DNA of 64,000 nt. Source: Verrucomicrobium spinosum DSM 4136 = JCM 18804 (GTDB lineage: Bacteria; Verrucomicrobiota; Verrucomicrobiia; Verrucomicrobiales; Verrucomicrobiaceae). Position numbers and translations under genes: made by a program. This document shows positions 26,091 to 34,234 of the stretch, in pieces. Below the pieces are notes generated by a model. That model was not told where the DNA came from, searched no databases, and was given only the letters and a program-made list of their open reading frames with translations. Numbering within the stretch: position 1 is the stretch's first letter; the number at the start of each line of letters is the position of its first letter. The stretch covers positions 434,001-498,000 of the forward strand of contig NZ_ABIZ01000001.1 of assembly GCF_000172155.1 (NCBI RefSeq). The letters are read 5' to 3'.

Positions 26091-27392
26091 ATGTCGTTCA
26101 GCACCTCTCCCATTCTGATGGCCGTGATCTCGGTCGCTTGTTTGGGAAGGGGGGCGGCAATCGCAGCGGGTCCGCTGGAGGGCTGGACGGGTTCGATCTC
26201 GGGGCATGCCCGGACCATGCAGGAGACCTACCGGGGCCCCGACCTCGGGCTCGGTCCGGTCAAGGACGACGCGTGGGTTCATCAGCGGGTGCAGGTGCTG
26301 CTCACCGCGGACTATGAGGAGACCTTCCGGCTGGCCTCAGAATTCACCTGGGGGCGAATGTGGGGCAAGGATTCACCGCTTGCTCCCCCGGACCAGGACG
26401 AGGTGGATTTCCTCCAGCTCTATGCGCAGTATCGGCTGCCTCTGGCAGAGACGTATTCTCTGACCTTCAAGGCGGGGCGGCAGACCCTCTACTACGGCTC
26501 TGGCAGGCTTCTGGCAGCGCGGGAAGGGGCCAACCAGCGTCTGGCGCATGACGCACTGCTTCTTTCCTGGAAGCAGGGTGATGCCGTTCAGGTGGATGCC
26601 TTCATGGCCTCGCCAGTCGAGATCGAGGACGGCGCTTTTGACAACACCTCGCATCCGGAACGGGTTCGGTTCTGGAGTGTGTATGGCGTGTTTCCTTCCC
26701 CCCTGGGGGAGGGGCATGCGGTGGACCTGTATTACATCGGGCTTCACGATGAGGATTCTGTTTTCCTTGAACCCAATGGCGAAGGCGGGCGTGAGCTGCG
26801 CCACACCGTGGGCACACGCTGGTGGAACAAGACCCGCCCCGTGATCTACAACACGGAGCTCATCTTCCAGTTCGGCCGGGCGGGGGACCGGGACATTGTG
26901 GCCGGTGCCGGCAGCCTCGGCCTTGGGTATGAATTTGCCCAGACTCCCTGGCAACCCACCCTCATGTTGCGGGCCGACCTCATTTCCGGCGGCGGTCCGG
27001 AAGGGGATCTGCACACGTTCCACCCGCTCTTTCAGGCCAACAACTATTTCAATGAAGGCGGCTTTCTCTCGCCTTCCAATCTGTACAACCTCAACCCGGT
27101 GCTGAGCTTCAAGCCGCACTCGAAACTGGAGGCGTCCGTGGGAGTGAACTTCCTCTGGCGCTTCAGTGCGGAGGACGATGTCTATGCCCCGCCTCTGCAA
27201 CGGCTCGCTGGTCCGGCCCCTGAGGGAGAACGCTATCTCGGCACCGCCTTCAATGCCGCACTGACCTGGAAACTGACGGAGAAGACCGAGCTCTTCCTGG
27301 GCTACACCCACCACGAAGCCGGGGACTCTCTGACGTCAGTCGGGGCGGGGAATGAAGACTACTTTCAGGCGAGTTTCCGGGTGGAGTTTTAG
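26091..27392 (+). CDS. alginate-export-type outer-membrane porin
   Basis: A 433-residue exported protein; the ATG at 26091 gives a signal peptide (about 1-25). The alginate_exp-like pattern is visible in the conserved FKAGRQTLYYGSGRLL and REGANQR segment followed by repeated amphipathic beta strands (for example VDLYYIGLHD, RHTVGTRWWNKTRPV, LELFLGYTHHEAGD). The C-terminus ends SFRVEF, a terminal Phe typical of outer-membrane barrels. It is the last gene of the YcaC/ABM/amidohydrolase operon and probably admits the substrate. The stop codon lies within the left arm of an inverted-repeat element. Confidence 0.85.
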   Translation: MSFSTSPILMAVISVACLGRGAAIAAGPLEGWTGSISGHARTMQETYRGPDLGLGPVKDDAWVHQRVQVLLTADYEETFRLASEFTWGRMWGKDSPLAPPDQDEVDFLQLYAQYRLPLAETYSLTFKAGRQTLYYGSGRLLAAREGANQRLAHDALLLSWKQGDAVQVDAFMASPVEIEDGAFDNTSHPERVRFWSVYGVFPSPLGEGHAVDLYYIGLHDEDSVFLEPNGEGGRELRHTVGTRWWNKTRPVIYNTELIFQFGRAGDRDIVAGAGSLGLGYEFAQTPWQPTLMLRADLISGGGPEGDLHTFHPLFQANNYFNEGGFLSPSNLYNLNPVLSFKPHSKLEASVGVNFLWRFSAEDDVYAPPLQRLAGPAPEGERYLGTAFNAALTWKLTEKTELFLGYTHHEAGDSLTSVGAGNEDYFQASFRVEF

Positions 27393-27652
27393 ACAGAATT
27401 AACAGAATTAACGGAATTGGGTTTAGGGCCGATGGATGAGGACTTCGTGTTTCAGAAGGTCCCTGCAGTCTGCTTGCCCCGTTGCAGAAGCAGGCTTCAA
27501 GCTGGGCTCGACAAAGCGCATGCGCGCCTGAAAAAGGTACTGCCCATTAACCTGACGCGCATGCGCCGAAGCGGAATCCCAATTCTGAAAATTCCGTTAA
27601 TTCTGTCTAAAAAATCCGTCTCTGTGCCCTCTGCGCCTCTGTGGTTCTTTCC
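27387..27652. repeat. inverted-repeat element, copy 1 (TTTTAGACAGAATTAAC ends)
   Basis: TTTTAGACAGAATTAACAG at the left (from 27387, overlapping the porin stop codon) matches, inverted, TTAATTCTGTCTAAAA ending 27612. Downstream to 27652 is CTCTGTGCCCTCTGCGCCTCTG-type sequence. Inside is a second inverted motif around GCGCATGCGCC. A second copy of the whole arrangement is at 37131-37327. No transposase gene is present. Confidence 0.65.
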
Positions 27653-27684
27653 TCATTCCCTCCCACCCCTGACTCCCTCCTCCA

Positions 27685-28818
27685 CTACTTCCGCTCAGAG
27701 AACTCCACGCCCAGTTCATTCTCCAGTCGCGTGATCGCGGACTTCTCCTTGGGTTCGATGAAAGCGAGCGACAGCCCCTTGCGTCCCGCCCGGCCGGTGC
27801 GGCCGCTGCGGTGGGTGTAGTATTCCGTCTGCTCCGGGAGCTGGTGGTGGATGACGAAGGCGAGGCCCACCACGTCGATGCCGCGGGCGGACACGTCCGT
27901 GGTCACCAGGTACTGGAGGCGTTCTTTCTTGAAGGCGCGCATCACCTTGTCGCGCTCCAGCTGGGAGAGGTCGCCGTGGAGCACTCCCACGGAGAAGTTC
28001 CGGGTGCCGAGTTCCTTGGCCAGATTGATGGAGCCCGCGATGGTGCGGCAGAAGATGACGCCGCGGTCTTCCGAGCGGTCTTCGAGGAATTCTGAGATGC
28101 GATCCAGCTTCTCTGTGCGGTCACAGATGATGTAGCGGTGGGTGATGTCGCGGTTCACGACATGCGCCTTGTCGATCGTGATCCGGTGCGCCTCGGGCTC
28201 CATGTAGCCTTCGATCAGCTCCTGAATGCCCTCGGGGATGGTGGCGGAGAAAAGCCAGGTGTTCTTGCGGGACTTGGCGGTGAGCTGGAAGAACTGCTCG
28301 AGTTCCTTTTTGAAGCCCAGGCTCAGCATTTCATCGGCCTCATCCAGCACCAGATAGCGCACCTTGGAGAGGTTCAGCGCCTCCCGCTGGACGAGGTCCA
28401 TAAGACGGCCGGGGGTGCCCACGACGATGTGCGTCGGGCGACGCAGCCGGGAAATCTGGAGGTCCATGTCGTCGCCGCCCGTGATCGTCTCCACGAAGAT
28501 CTTGTCCGGCACATGCTTCGTGAACTTGAAGAGCTGCTTGCCGATCTGTTTGGCCAGTTCCCGGGTGGGGGCCACGATCAAGCCGTCAATCTGCCCGGCC
28601 TTCGCCTTGGCGGCGTGGGGGATGATCCGCTCCAGCATGGGCAGACCAAAGGCGGCCGTTTTCCCTGTGCCCGTCTGGGCCTGGGCGATCAAGTCCCCGC
28701 GGTGGGCCAAAACGTGCGGAATCGTTTGCTGCTGAATGGCCGTGGGCTTGGTGATGCCGAGCTCTTCGAGCCCCTGGACGAGTGCTTCGGAGATGCCGAG
28801 GTCTTGGAAAGTCTTCAA
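27685..28818 (-). CDS. rhlE: DEAD-box RNA helicase, RhlE-type
   Basis: About 377 residues if started at a TTG at 28818 (KTFQDLGISEAL follows). The only upstream ATG (28953) would add residues encoded by repeat DNA unlike the family, so a non-ATG start is favoured; TTG at 28824 is an alternative. Core motifs are complete: Q motif KPTAIQQQTIP, motif I AQTGTGKT, Ia PTRELA, II DEAD, III SAT, and VI HRSGRTGRAGR. The C-terminus is short with no basic extension, unlike many RhlE proteins. It unwinds short RNA duplexes and may act in ribosome assembly or RNA decay. It is flanked on both sides by repeat elements. Confidence 0.88.
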   Translation of the reverse strand: MKTFQDLGISEALVQGLEELGITKPTAIQQQTIPHVLAHRGDLIAQAQTGTGKTAAFGLPMLERIIPHAAKAKAGQIDGLIVAPTRELAKQIGKQLFKFTKHVPDKIFVETITGGDDMDLQISRLRRPTHIVVGTPGRLMDLVQREALNLSKVRYLVLDEADEMLSLGFKKELEQFFQLTAKSRKNTWLFSATIPEGIQELIEGYMEPEAHRITIDKAHVVNRDITHRYIICDRTEKLDRISEFLEDRSEDRGVIFCRTIAGSINLAKELGTRNFSVGVLHGDLSQLERDKVMRAFKKERLQYLVTTDVSARGIDVVGLAFVIHHQLPEQTEYYTHRSGRTGRAGRKGLSLAFIEPKEKSAITRLENELGVEFSERK

Positions 28819-29220
28819 AATCAATGCGGAATGGAGAGTTCGGGGGGCGGAAATGCGGGATGACGGGGGTGTTCGGCAACCGGGGAGGGCAACATAGCCC
28901 GAAATGTGAAAGAGGCCAGTCCGGCTTCGCGGGAGACACCAGACGCCAGACATCAGACCTGAGGTCAGGAGCGCGATGGATGCGAGGGGGGAGGCGACTG
29001 AGCGGGGCTAGGAACCCCCGCCTCCTTTACCCAGGGACAAGTCACAAGGTGACATGGCCGCAGAGTAAAGGAGGCGGGGTCTCCGGCCCCGCGGGTGAGC
29101 GGAGCGGGGGCGATGTGCAAGAGGGTGTTGTGGATGCTGACCGTCTGTAGCGACCTCCTTGGCAAACGTCCGGGGCGGCCGCTTGCGCCATCTAATGTTA
29201 CATTGCCTTGGTTGCCGAAT

Positions 29221-30032
29221 CAGGGGCGGCGCGGTGGCAAGCGGGGCGCTTGCCCTACAGGGCGTCAGGGGAGAGATTGGGCGAGCAAGGGCCATGGGAG
29301 GTTCTGTTCCCGCCCCCGGATCCATCCACCCTGGGTTGTAGGGCGACCGCCTCGGTTGCCTCAGTCAAGGTGGCGCGTGGCAAGCGGGGCGCTTGCCCTA
29401 CAGGGCGTCAGGGGAGAGATTGGGCGAGCAAGGGCCATGGGAGGTTCTGTTCTCGCCCCTGCATCCATCCACCCTGGGTTGTAGGGCGACCGCTCCGGTT
29501 GCCTCAGTCAGGGGCGGCGCGGTGGCAAGCGGGGCGCTTGCCCTACAGCGTCGATAACCGATTAAAATCGGAACAGTGATCCAGGGAAGTTGAGATGCCA
29601 GAGGCGACGTCGCTGGCATCCGCTCCGGGATGCAATACTGAATCTGATCTTCCGGAGGTATCAGTCGCTCCGCTCCTTCAACCGTCCGACTAATGGCTTT
29701 GATGCCCCCGGCATCGGGCAATCAGGGCTGGGACACCATCAGATCGTCAAAGTCGACAAGCCAACTTCCCGATGAGGGCGTCAGGGGAGAGATTGGGCGA
29801 GCAAGGGCCATGGGAGGTTCTGTTCACGCCCCCGCATCCATCCGCTCTGGGTTGTAGGGCGACCGCTCCGGTTGCCTCAGTCAGGGGTGGCGCGTGGCAA
29901 GCGGGGCGCTTGCCTTACAGGGAGTCAGGGGAGAGATTGGGCGAGCAAGGGCCATGGGAGGTTCTGTTCCCGCCCCTGCATCCAACCACCCTGGGATGTA
30001 GGGCGACCGCCTCGGTTGCCTCAGTCAGGGGC
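29221..30032 (+). repeat. 143-bp direct-repeat array, about four units, interrupted
   Basis: Units share GCAAGCGGGGCGCTTGCC, GCGTCAGGGGAGAGATTGGG and GCCATGGGAGGTTCTGTT. The GCGTCAGGGG phrase starts at 29262 and 29405 (143 apart) and at 29778 and about 29921 (about 143 apart). The third unit is split by foreign sequence at 29549-29776. Units contain the perfect palindrome GCAAGCGGGGCGCTTGC. Confidence 0.8.
29549..29776. mobile_element. 228-bp insertion within the repeat array (unclassified)
   Basis: The third repeat unit stops after CCCTACAG (29548) and resumes at GGCGTCAGGG (29777). The inserted DNA has no coding capacity or obvious long terminal inverted repeats. It contains a short hairpin CCGATTAAAATCGG near 29559 and TGCCAG/CTGGCA near 29595-29620. 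It may be a second type of repetitive element. Confidence 0.45.
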
Positions 30033-30110
30033 AGCAACTGATCAAGACCGAGCCCCCCCCGCCTCCCTTTCCTCTCTCAACTCACCAGGCGCGCCCAACG
30101 ATGCGTGAGC

Positions 30111-30713
30111 TCAGGTCTTCTGTCTTGCGTCTTCCAGTCTTATGTCTCCCGCGCAGCGGGCAACGATCCTCGCCATGTTCCGCGCATCATCGATTCCACG
30201 ATGATGCGTACCTTCCAGCTCCAGTCTCAGCATCCCCAGCGCCTGGCCCATGCCGGGGCGTTTCTTGAGCCCCCGGGCTTCGGCGAAGGCCTTTTTGAGG
30301 TTCAGATGCGCTTCAGAGAAGGGGTAGGGCAGATCATGAAAGGCGCAGTCCAGCTGGAACTGGCCCTTGTCGTAAGCACCCCAAGACGAAAACATGCAGT
30401 CTGGATAAGGCTCCAGCCAGGCCTTGAGCTTGGCCAGGGCTTCAGGAAACATCGGGGCCGCATCCACCTCGGCCTGGGTGATGGTGGTCAGTTTTGTGCA
30501 GAACGGCGTCAGCACCGGATGCCGCACCGGTTTGATGAAGGTGCCGAACTCCGACACCGTCTCCAGCGTTTTGCCGTCCAGCAGCACGGCCCCGATTTCG
30601 ATGATTTCCATCTCATCCCGAGGCACCTTGCCGCGATCGCAGCAGGTGGCCTCGAGATCGATAATGAGGAGATGAGGAGATGGATTGCGAACCAGTGAAC
30701 GCAGCGAGATCAT
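30111..30713 (-). CDS. DEDDh 3'-5' exonuclease (ERI1/KapD-like)
   Basis: A 200-residue nuclease from the ATG at 30713 (MISLRSLVRN); an in-frame upstream extension overlaps the neighbouring gene. Exo I is LLIIDLEAT (Asp19, Glu21), Exo II lies in the SSWGAYDKGQ segment, and Exo III is HHRGIDDARN, the H-x4-D of the DEDDh group. The wording DLEATC resembles ERI-1/KapD-type 3'-5' exoribonucleases, which act on RNA ends. The stop lies directly against repeat-like sequence. It is 29 bases downstream of the large solenoid gene but base composition differs, so a common operon is uncertain. Confidence 0.87.
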   Translation of the reverse strand: MISLRSLVRNPSPHLLIIDLEATCCDRGKVPRDEMEIIEIGAVLLDGKTLETVSEFGTFIKPVRHPVLTPFCTKLTTITQAEVDAAPMFPEALAKLKAWLEPYPDCMFSSWGAYDKGQFQLDCAFHDLPYPFSEAHLNLKKAFAEARGLKKRPGMGQALGMLRLELEGTHHRGIDDARNMARIVARCAGDIRLEDARQKT

Positions 30714-30742
30714 GTAATGAACGGGGCGCGTTGGGAAGCCTC

Positions 30743-33700
30743 TCAATTGGCGAACTTGGATATCACTCCGCCAACGGAGACTGTGAGTAGCACCCACCCT
30801 AATAGCTGATGAAGATATCGGTATTGGAGTGCAATTTTTCTGTTCGCAGAGGGCATCCATTCATCAACCATCGGTATATTGTCGAATGGCAAGAATAAAT
30901 AGACGCTGTACCAAAACGCACTGTACGATCCGCTTGAAGAATGCACTCGACTCATCGCGAGATTGAAGGGTTTCCCGCCAAAGACAAAATAACCGAAAAC
31001 AACTAATCCAACCGAAATGAACAGAAGCCGCTGAGGACTGGTCATGTATCCTGAACTCAAGTCCAAGGCTGCATCCAAGCTTCGGCGCCAAAATCCATAA
31101 CTTGCTCTTTCTCTGCGCTTGCTCTCTAAGTGGACACGCGTCGCTGCATCGGATCTACCCATCTCAGAGAGCCGGCGGGCTGCATTTTCGTACGCTGTGC
31201 TATCGTATGCGGCATTTTGGAGAAATTCTAGGTCAACCTCTCCTCCTTTTGAAAGTTGAGACGATTCGACTTGTTCCGCAACCAAGCGTTCACAATTGAA
31301 CCCCCGCAGCGACAGTGCTCGCAATCCCCAAGTTGAAATTTTTGGAATGTGCAATTCATCGACTTGGACCCCGTCCATTGTTAAAGTTGCGCGGTTAGCC
31401 GATGCTCGCCGAAAGGTAAGAGTACCGTCCACTTTCGCGCGGAAAAGTGAAAGACGTGAGTCCTCAAGCATAGCAGAATCAAAAATGACATCGCCAGATG
31501 ATGTCAAAGACACGAGGGAAATGTCCCCAAGCCACTTTGTTTGGCTAGCATCGATACCTTCTCTTGAGATGAGCCCTTCGGCATTCAATGCTTGTTTGAC
31601 ATGCCCTCTCGCTTTTAGGTTTGATTTGTTCAGGTCAATCTTGGAAACGTTCCCGTTGACGATGTTGACGGGTATTTCAAAACTACATTCTGAGGCGTTG
31701 AGCGTTCCTCCAATGCTGATGCGTTCCAAGTTAACCATGTTGCTAACTCCTGCCGCTGAGTCTGAACTCATAAAGCGAGCGCCAAAAAGGATAAGATCTC
31801 TCGTTATCTTGGCATCGTGTAGATAAAGTCCCTGCCGGAAGATTGTCCGATTGAATGGGCGGCCGTTGTCCGAAAGTGCATTCACATGAGCGGTTAACTC
31901 ATTTGCTTGGATTGAACTCAGGTTAAGTTGACACTCGAAATCTGAACCGACTAACTCCACGTTGCTCTTAATTTCCATTCCGGAGCAATCAAAATTGCCG
32001 TCGGCAACCATAAATTTTGAGTTGCGTAGCAGTAATGCTCCACCGAGGACCATCTGCCTGAAGTCAGCAGTCTCCAGGACTATAGTGCTATCAATGATCG
32101 CCAAATTGTCTCCAACCGTCGCACGATGAAGTGTCCAATCCAGTCCTTCCAGTGAGCAGTCTGTAATGACTAAGCGTCCGTCTACCTTCAATCTGCTGAG
32201 ATTGATCGAACCGAAAATGTCGCAATTTGAAATGGAGAATTTCCCGTTCCTAATGGCCGCATCATTGAAAGAGAGCCCTGTCGTTTTGGTTGTGTTGTTA
32301 CATTTCGCATTTGCCAGCTCAAAATCGCCGTTGAGCGTTACTTGATTCATGGATAGACCGCCTGCGAACAAGACTGGAGGCATGAATGAAGGTGATGACG
32401 CTCTAAATCCACCAATTGATGAATTGTCAAAGCTAACAAAGTAATCCCGATTTGTAGAAGCGATAGAGTCGGCTTTTACAATTGACCTCACTTCTAAATG
32501 AGATGCATCAAACCGTCCAAAAAAGTGACTATTCTCGAGGTCGAATTCGCCCCCGATGGTAGATTGTCGAAATGAAACGGAACAGTCGGCACCACAAAAT
32601 GTGCTCGATTTGAGTGACACGTCCGAACCTATGCTGGTCAAAAGAAAGTGGACGTTACCCGTGACGAGTGATTCGTTCAAAAGCACCTTTCCGCCGATGT
32701 AAGTGTTGATGCAAGACAAGCAGTGTTGATAGCTTTCGGAGTGATGATTTTTTTGACTTCGCCTATTAGGACTCCGAACCTCTAAATGGGACTTCAACGC
32801 CAGCAAACTCCCTCCAATTTTTGCGTTGACCAAAGTAATCGGGCAATTGAAACGGGAAAAGCCTGCAAGGAAGTCGCCTTCGACTATGGAGGATGTGAAA
32901 TCGAATACACCTGATTCTGTAGATGCCCATATTTGCTCGAATCCAAGAGGGCCCTTAATCTTTGTGTTGGTGAAGTCTGCGCCTCTTCTGAACTTGCACT
33001 CGCCGAAATCAAGAGCCCCGCCGACTGACATTTGAGCGCCATTGAAAGGAACATCGGACGGTCCGAATGTACAGCCTCTGAACGAGGCATTTAATCCGCA
33101 AGACGTCAATGCATAGCTTACTATTCCTCTGTATGTTGCCGAGCCTGAATTGATGCTGCCCATAACGCTGAGACTCATTAATGCTGCATCAGAATTGAAT
33201 TGGGATGTGGCAAGTATGAGGTCCCCCGCTATGCGAGTTGTATTTATCGAAAAATGCGCATCAAATTTGCAGCCATGGAGGTCAACAATGCCTCCGACAT
33301 TCATTCCGCTAAAATCAGCAATTCCAGACTTATCCGCGAAATGGGATTGTGAGCCGAGGAAGTTATTGAGTATTTTTGTGTTACGAAAATAGGCGTGCTT
33401 CGAAAATTGAGATTTTTCTATAGATAGGGAGCTGCCGATGGAGGATTTCGAGCTGGAAAAATGATTGTAAAACCGATTGTTCGTGAGGGAGGCGGTCCCT
33501 TCGATAGCTGCCTCCTCCATAGTAAAACTCTGAGAAAATTTGCAGTCAGATATTTGAAGGTATCCATTGATTCGAATATTGTTCAAATCGACAAAAACCT
33601 CAGACGAAGGTGCGACGGTGCAATTTTGAAGTACCAGTCCTTTCGATTCCAAAAAACTGAGATCAAGTTCTCGCAATTGACACTTGGAAGCGACAAATAG

Positions 33701-34174
33701 GCCATCTACTTTGGCGCCGAATGCGCTGATGGATAGGCCTTTGCAGGAATCAAAAAATAGTCCATTTGAGGCTATTGTATTATTTAGGTGCAAAGTCTGG
33801 TCGAATTCGCAGGAAGTGAATCTGAGCAGAGTGGAAATTTTGATGCTCGATAGATTAAGCGCACCTTGAATGTGAGCGCCTCTTATATCAATCCCTCCAC
33901 TCGATGGGATTTCACTTGTTAGCAGTACGTCGCGGAGCTCAGCGGCGGAAACGACATTACCTTTGGGGAATAGTTCCTTATTTGAAAAATCGACTACAAA
34001 TCCAGATTTCGTGAGAAGTTTGAATTTTCGCGCAGTGCTTGGAGCGAAAAGCCCCGCCACTAACTTCTTTGAAGTTGTAGTCTCGTCTAGATGATCTTCC
34101 CCTCGTGCCTCAACACGAAAGCTAATCAGGAAAATCGCAAAAAGGATGGCGAGACGTTTCAATTTTCTGCTCAT
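30743..34174 (-). CDS. giant pentapeptide-like solenoid membrane protein
   Basis: A 1143-residue protein from the ATG at 34174, which gives a good signal peptide (KLKRLAILFAIFLISF). Residues about 70-990 are a degenerate repeat with short strands and regular Ile/Leu/Phe positions, of the type GGALDFGECKF, GNLAIIDSTI and GSINLSRLKVDG, recalling pentapeptide or right-handed beta-helix proteins. The end has a helical segment (YENAARRLSEMGRSDAA) and then hydrophobic helices near 1045-1065, 1085-1105 and 1115-1138. The final LLGWVLLTVSVGGV resembles the tail of long actinobacterial proteins loosely annotated as membrane-associated oxidoreductases (from memory). The gene is visibly AT-richer than all neighbours, suggesting recent acquisition. 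Function unknown. Confidence 0.75.
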   Translation of the reverse strand: MSRKLKRLAILFAIFLISFRVEARGEDHLDETTTSKKLVAGLFAPSTARKFKLLTKSGFVVDFSNKELFPKGNVVSAAELRDVLLTSEIPSSGGIDIRGAHIQGALNLSSIKISTLLRFTSCEFDQTLHLNNTIASNGLFFDSCKGLSISAFGAKVDGLFVASKCQLRELDLSFLESKGLVLQNCTVAPSSEVFVDLNNIRINGYLQISDCKFSQSFTMEEAAIEGTASLTNNRFYNHFSSSKSSIGSSLSIEKSQFSKHAYFRNTKILNNFLGSQSHFADKSGIADFSGMNVGGIVDLHGCKFDAHFSINTTRIAGDLILATSQFNSDAALMSLSVMGSINSGSATYRGIVSYALTSCGLNASFRGCTFGPSDVPFNGAQMSVGGALDFGECKFRRGADFTNTKIKGPLGFEQIWASTESGVFDFTSSIVEGDFLAGFSRFNCPITLVNAKIGGSLLALKSHLEVRSPNRRSQKNHHSESYQHCLSCINTYIGGKVLLNESLVTGNVHFLLTSIGSDVSLKSSTFCGADCSVSFRQSTIGGEFDLENSHFFGRFDASHLEVRSIVKADSIASTNRDYFVSFDNSSIGGFRASSPSFMPPVLFAGGLSMNQVTLNGDFELANAKCNNTTKTTGLSFNDAAIRNGKFSISNCDIFGSINLSRLKVDGRLVITDCSLEGLDWTLHRATVGDNLAIIDSTIVLETADFRQMVLGGALLLRNSKFMVADGNFDCSGMEIKSNVELVGSDFECQLNLSSIQANELTAHVNALSDNGRPFNRTIFRQGLYLHDAKITRDLILFGARFMSSDSAAGVSNMVNLERISIGGTLNASECSFEIPVNIVNGNVSKIDLNKSNLKARGHVKQALNAEGLISREGIDASQTKWLGDISLVSLTSSGDVIFDSAMLEDSRLSLFRAKVDGTLTFRRASANRATLTMDGVQVDELHIPKISTWGLRALSLRGFNCERLVAEQVESSQLSKGGEVDLEFLQNAAYDSTAYENAARRLSEMGRSDAATRVHLESKRRERASYGFWRRSLDAALDLSSGYMTSPQRLLFISVGLVVFGYFVFGGKPFNLAMSRVHSSSGSYSAFWYSVYLFLPFDNIPMVDEWMPSANRKIALQYRYLHQLLGWVLLTVSVGGVISKFAN

Positions 34175-34234
34175 GATTGAAGTTCCACCAAGGCCAACAC
34201 CATTGTGCGCTAAGTCAAACATCTCCAAATGATA

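Larger units (their letters stand above)
28819..30110. other. 1.3-kb non-coding repeat region
   Basis: No credible gene; long open frames here come from the repeat array. Near 28935-28970 is a CAGACGCCAGACATCAGACC-type segment also seen at 6733-6770 and in variant form at 30105-30155. A 15-bp perfect inverted repeat, CCCCGCCTCCTTTAC (29018-29032) and its complement (29065-29079), precedes the 143-bp array. Confidence 0.6.

Noticed and set aside
28819-28953. ATG start at 28953 for the helicase
   Set aside because: The added residues are encoded by a repeat segment and do not resemble RhlE N-termini; a TTG start at 28818 gives the normal beginning.
29221-30032. Possible CRISPR array
   Set aside because: Repeat unit is about 143 bp, there are no uniform short repeats with unique spacers and no cas genes.
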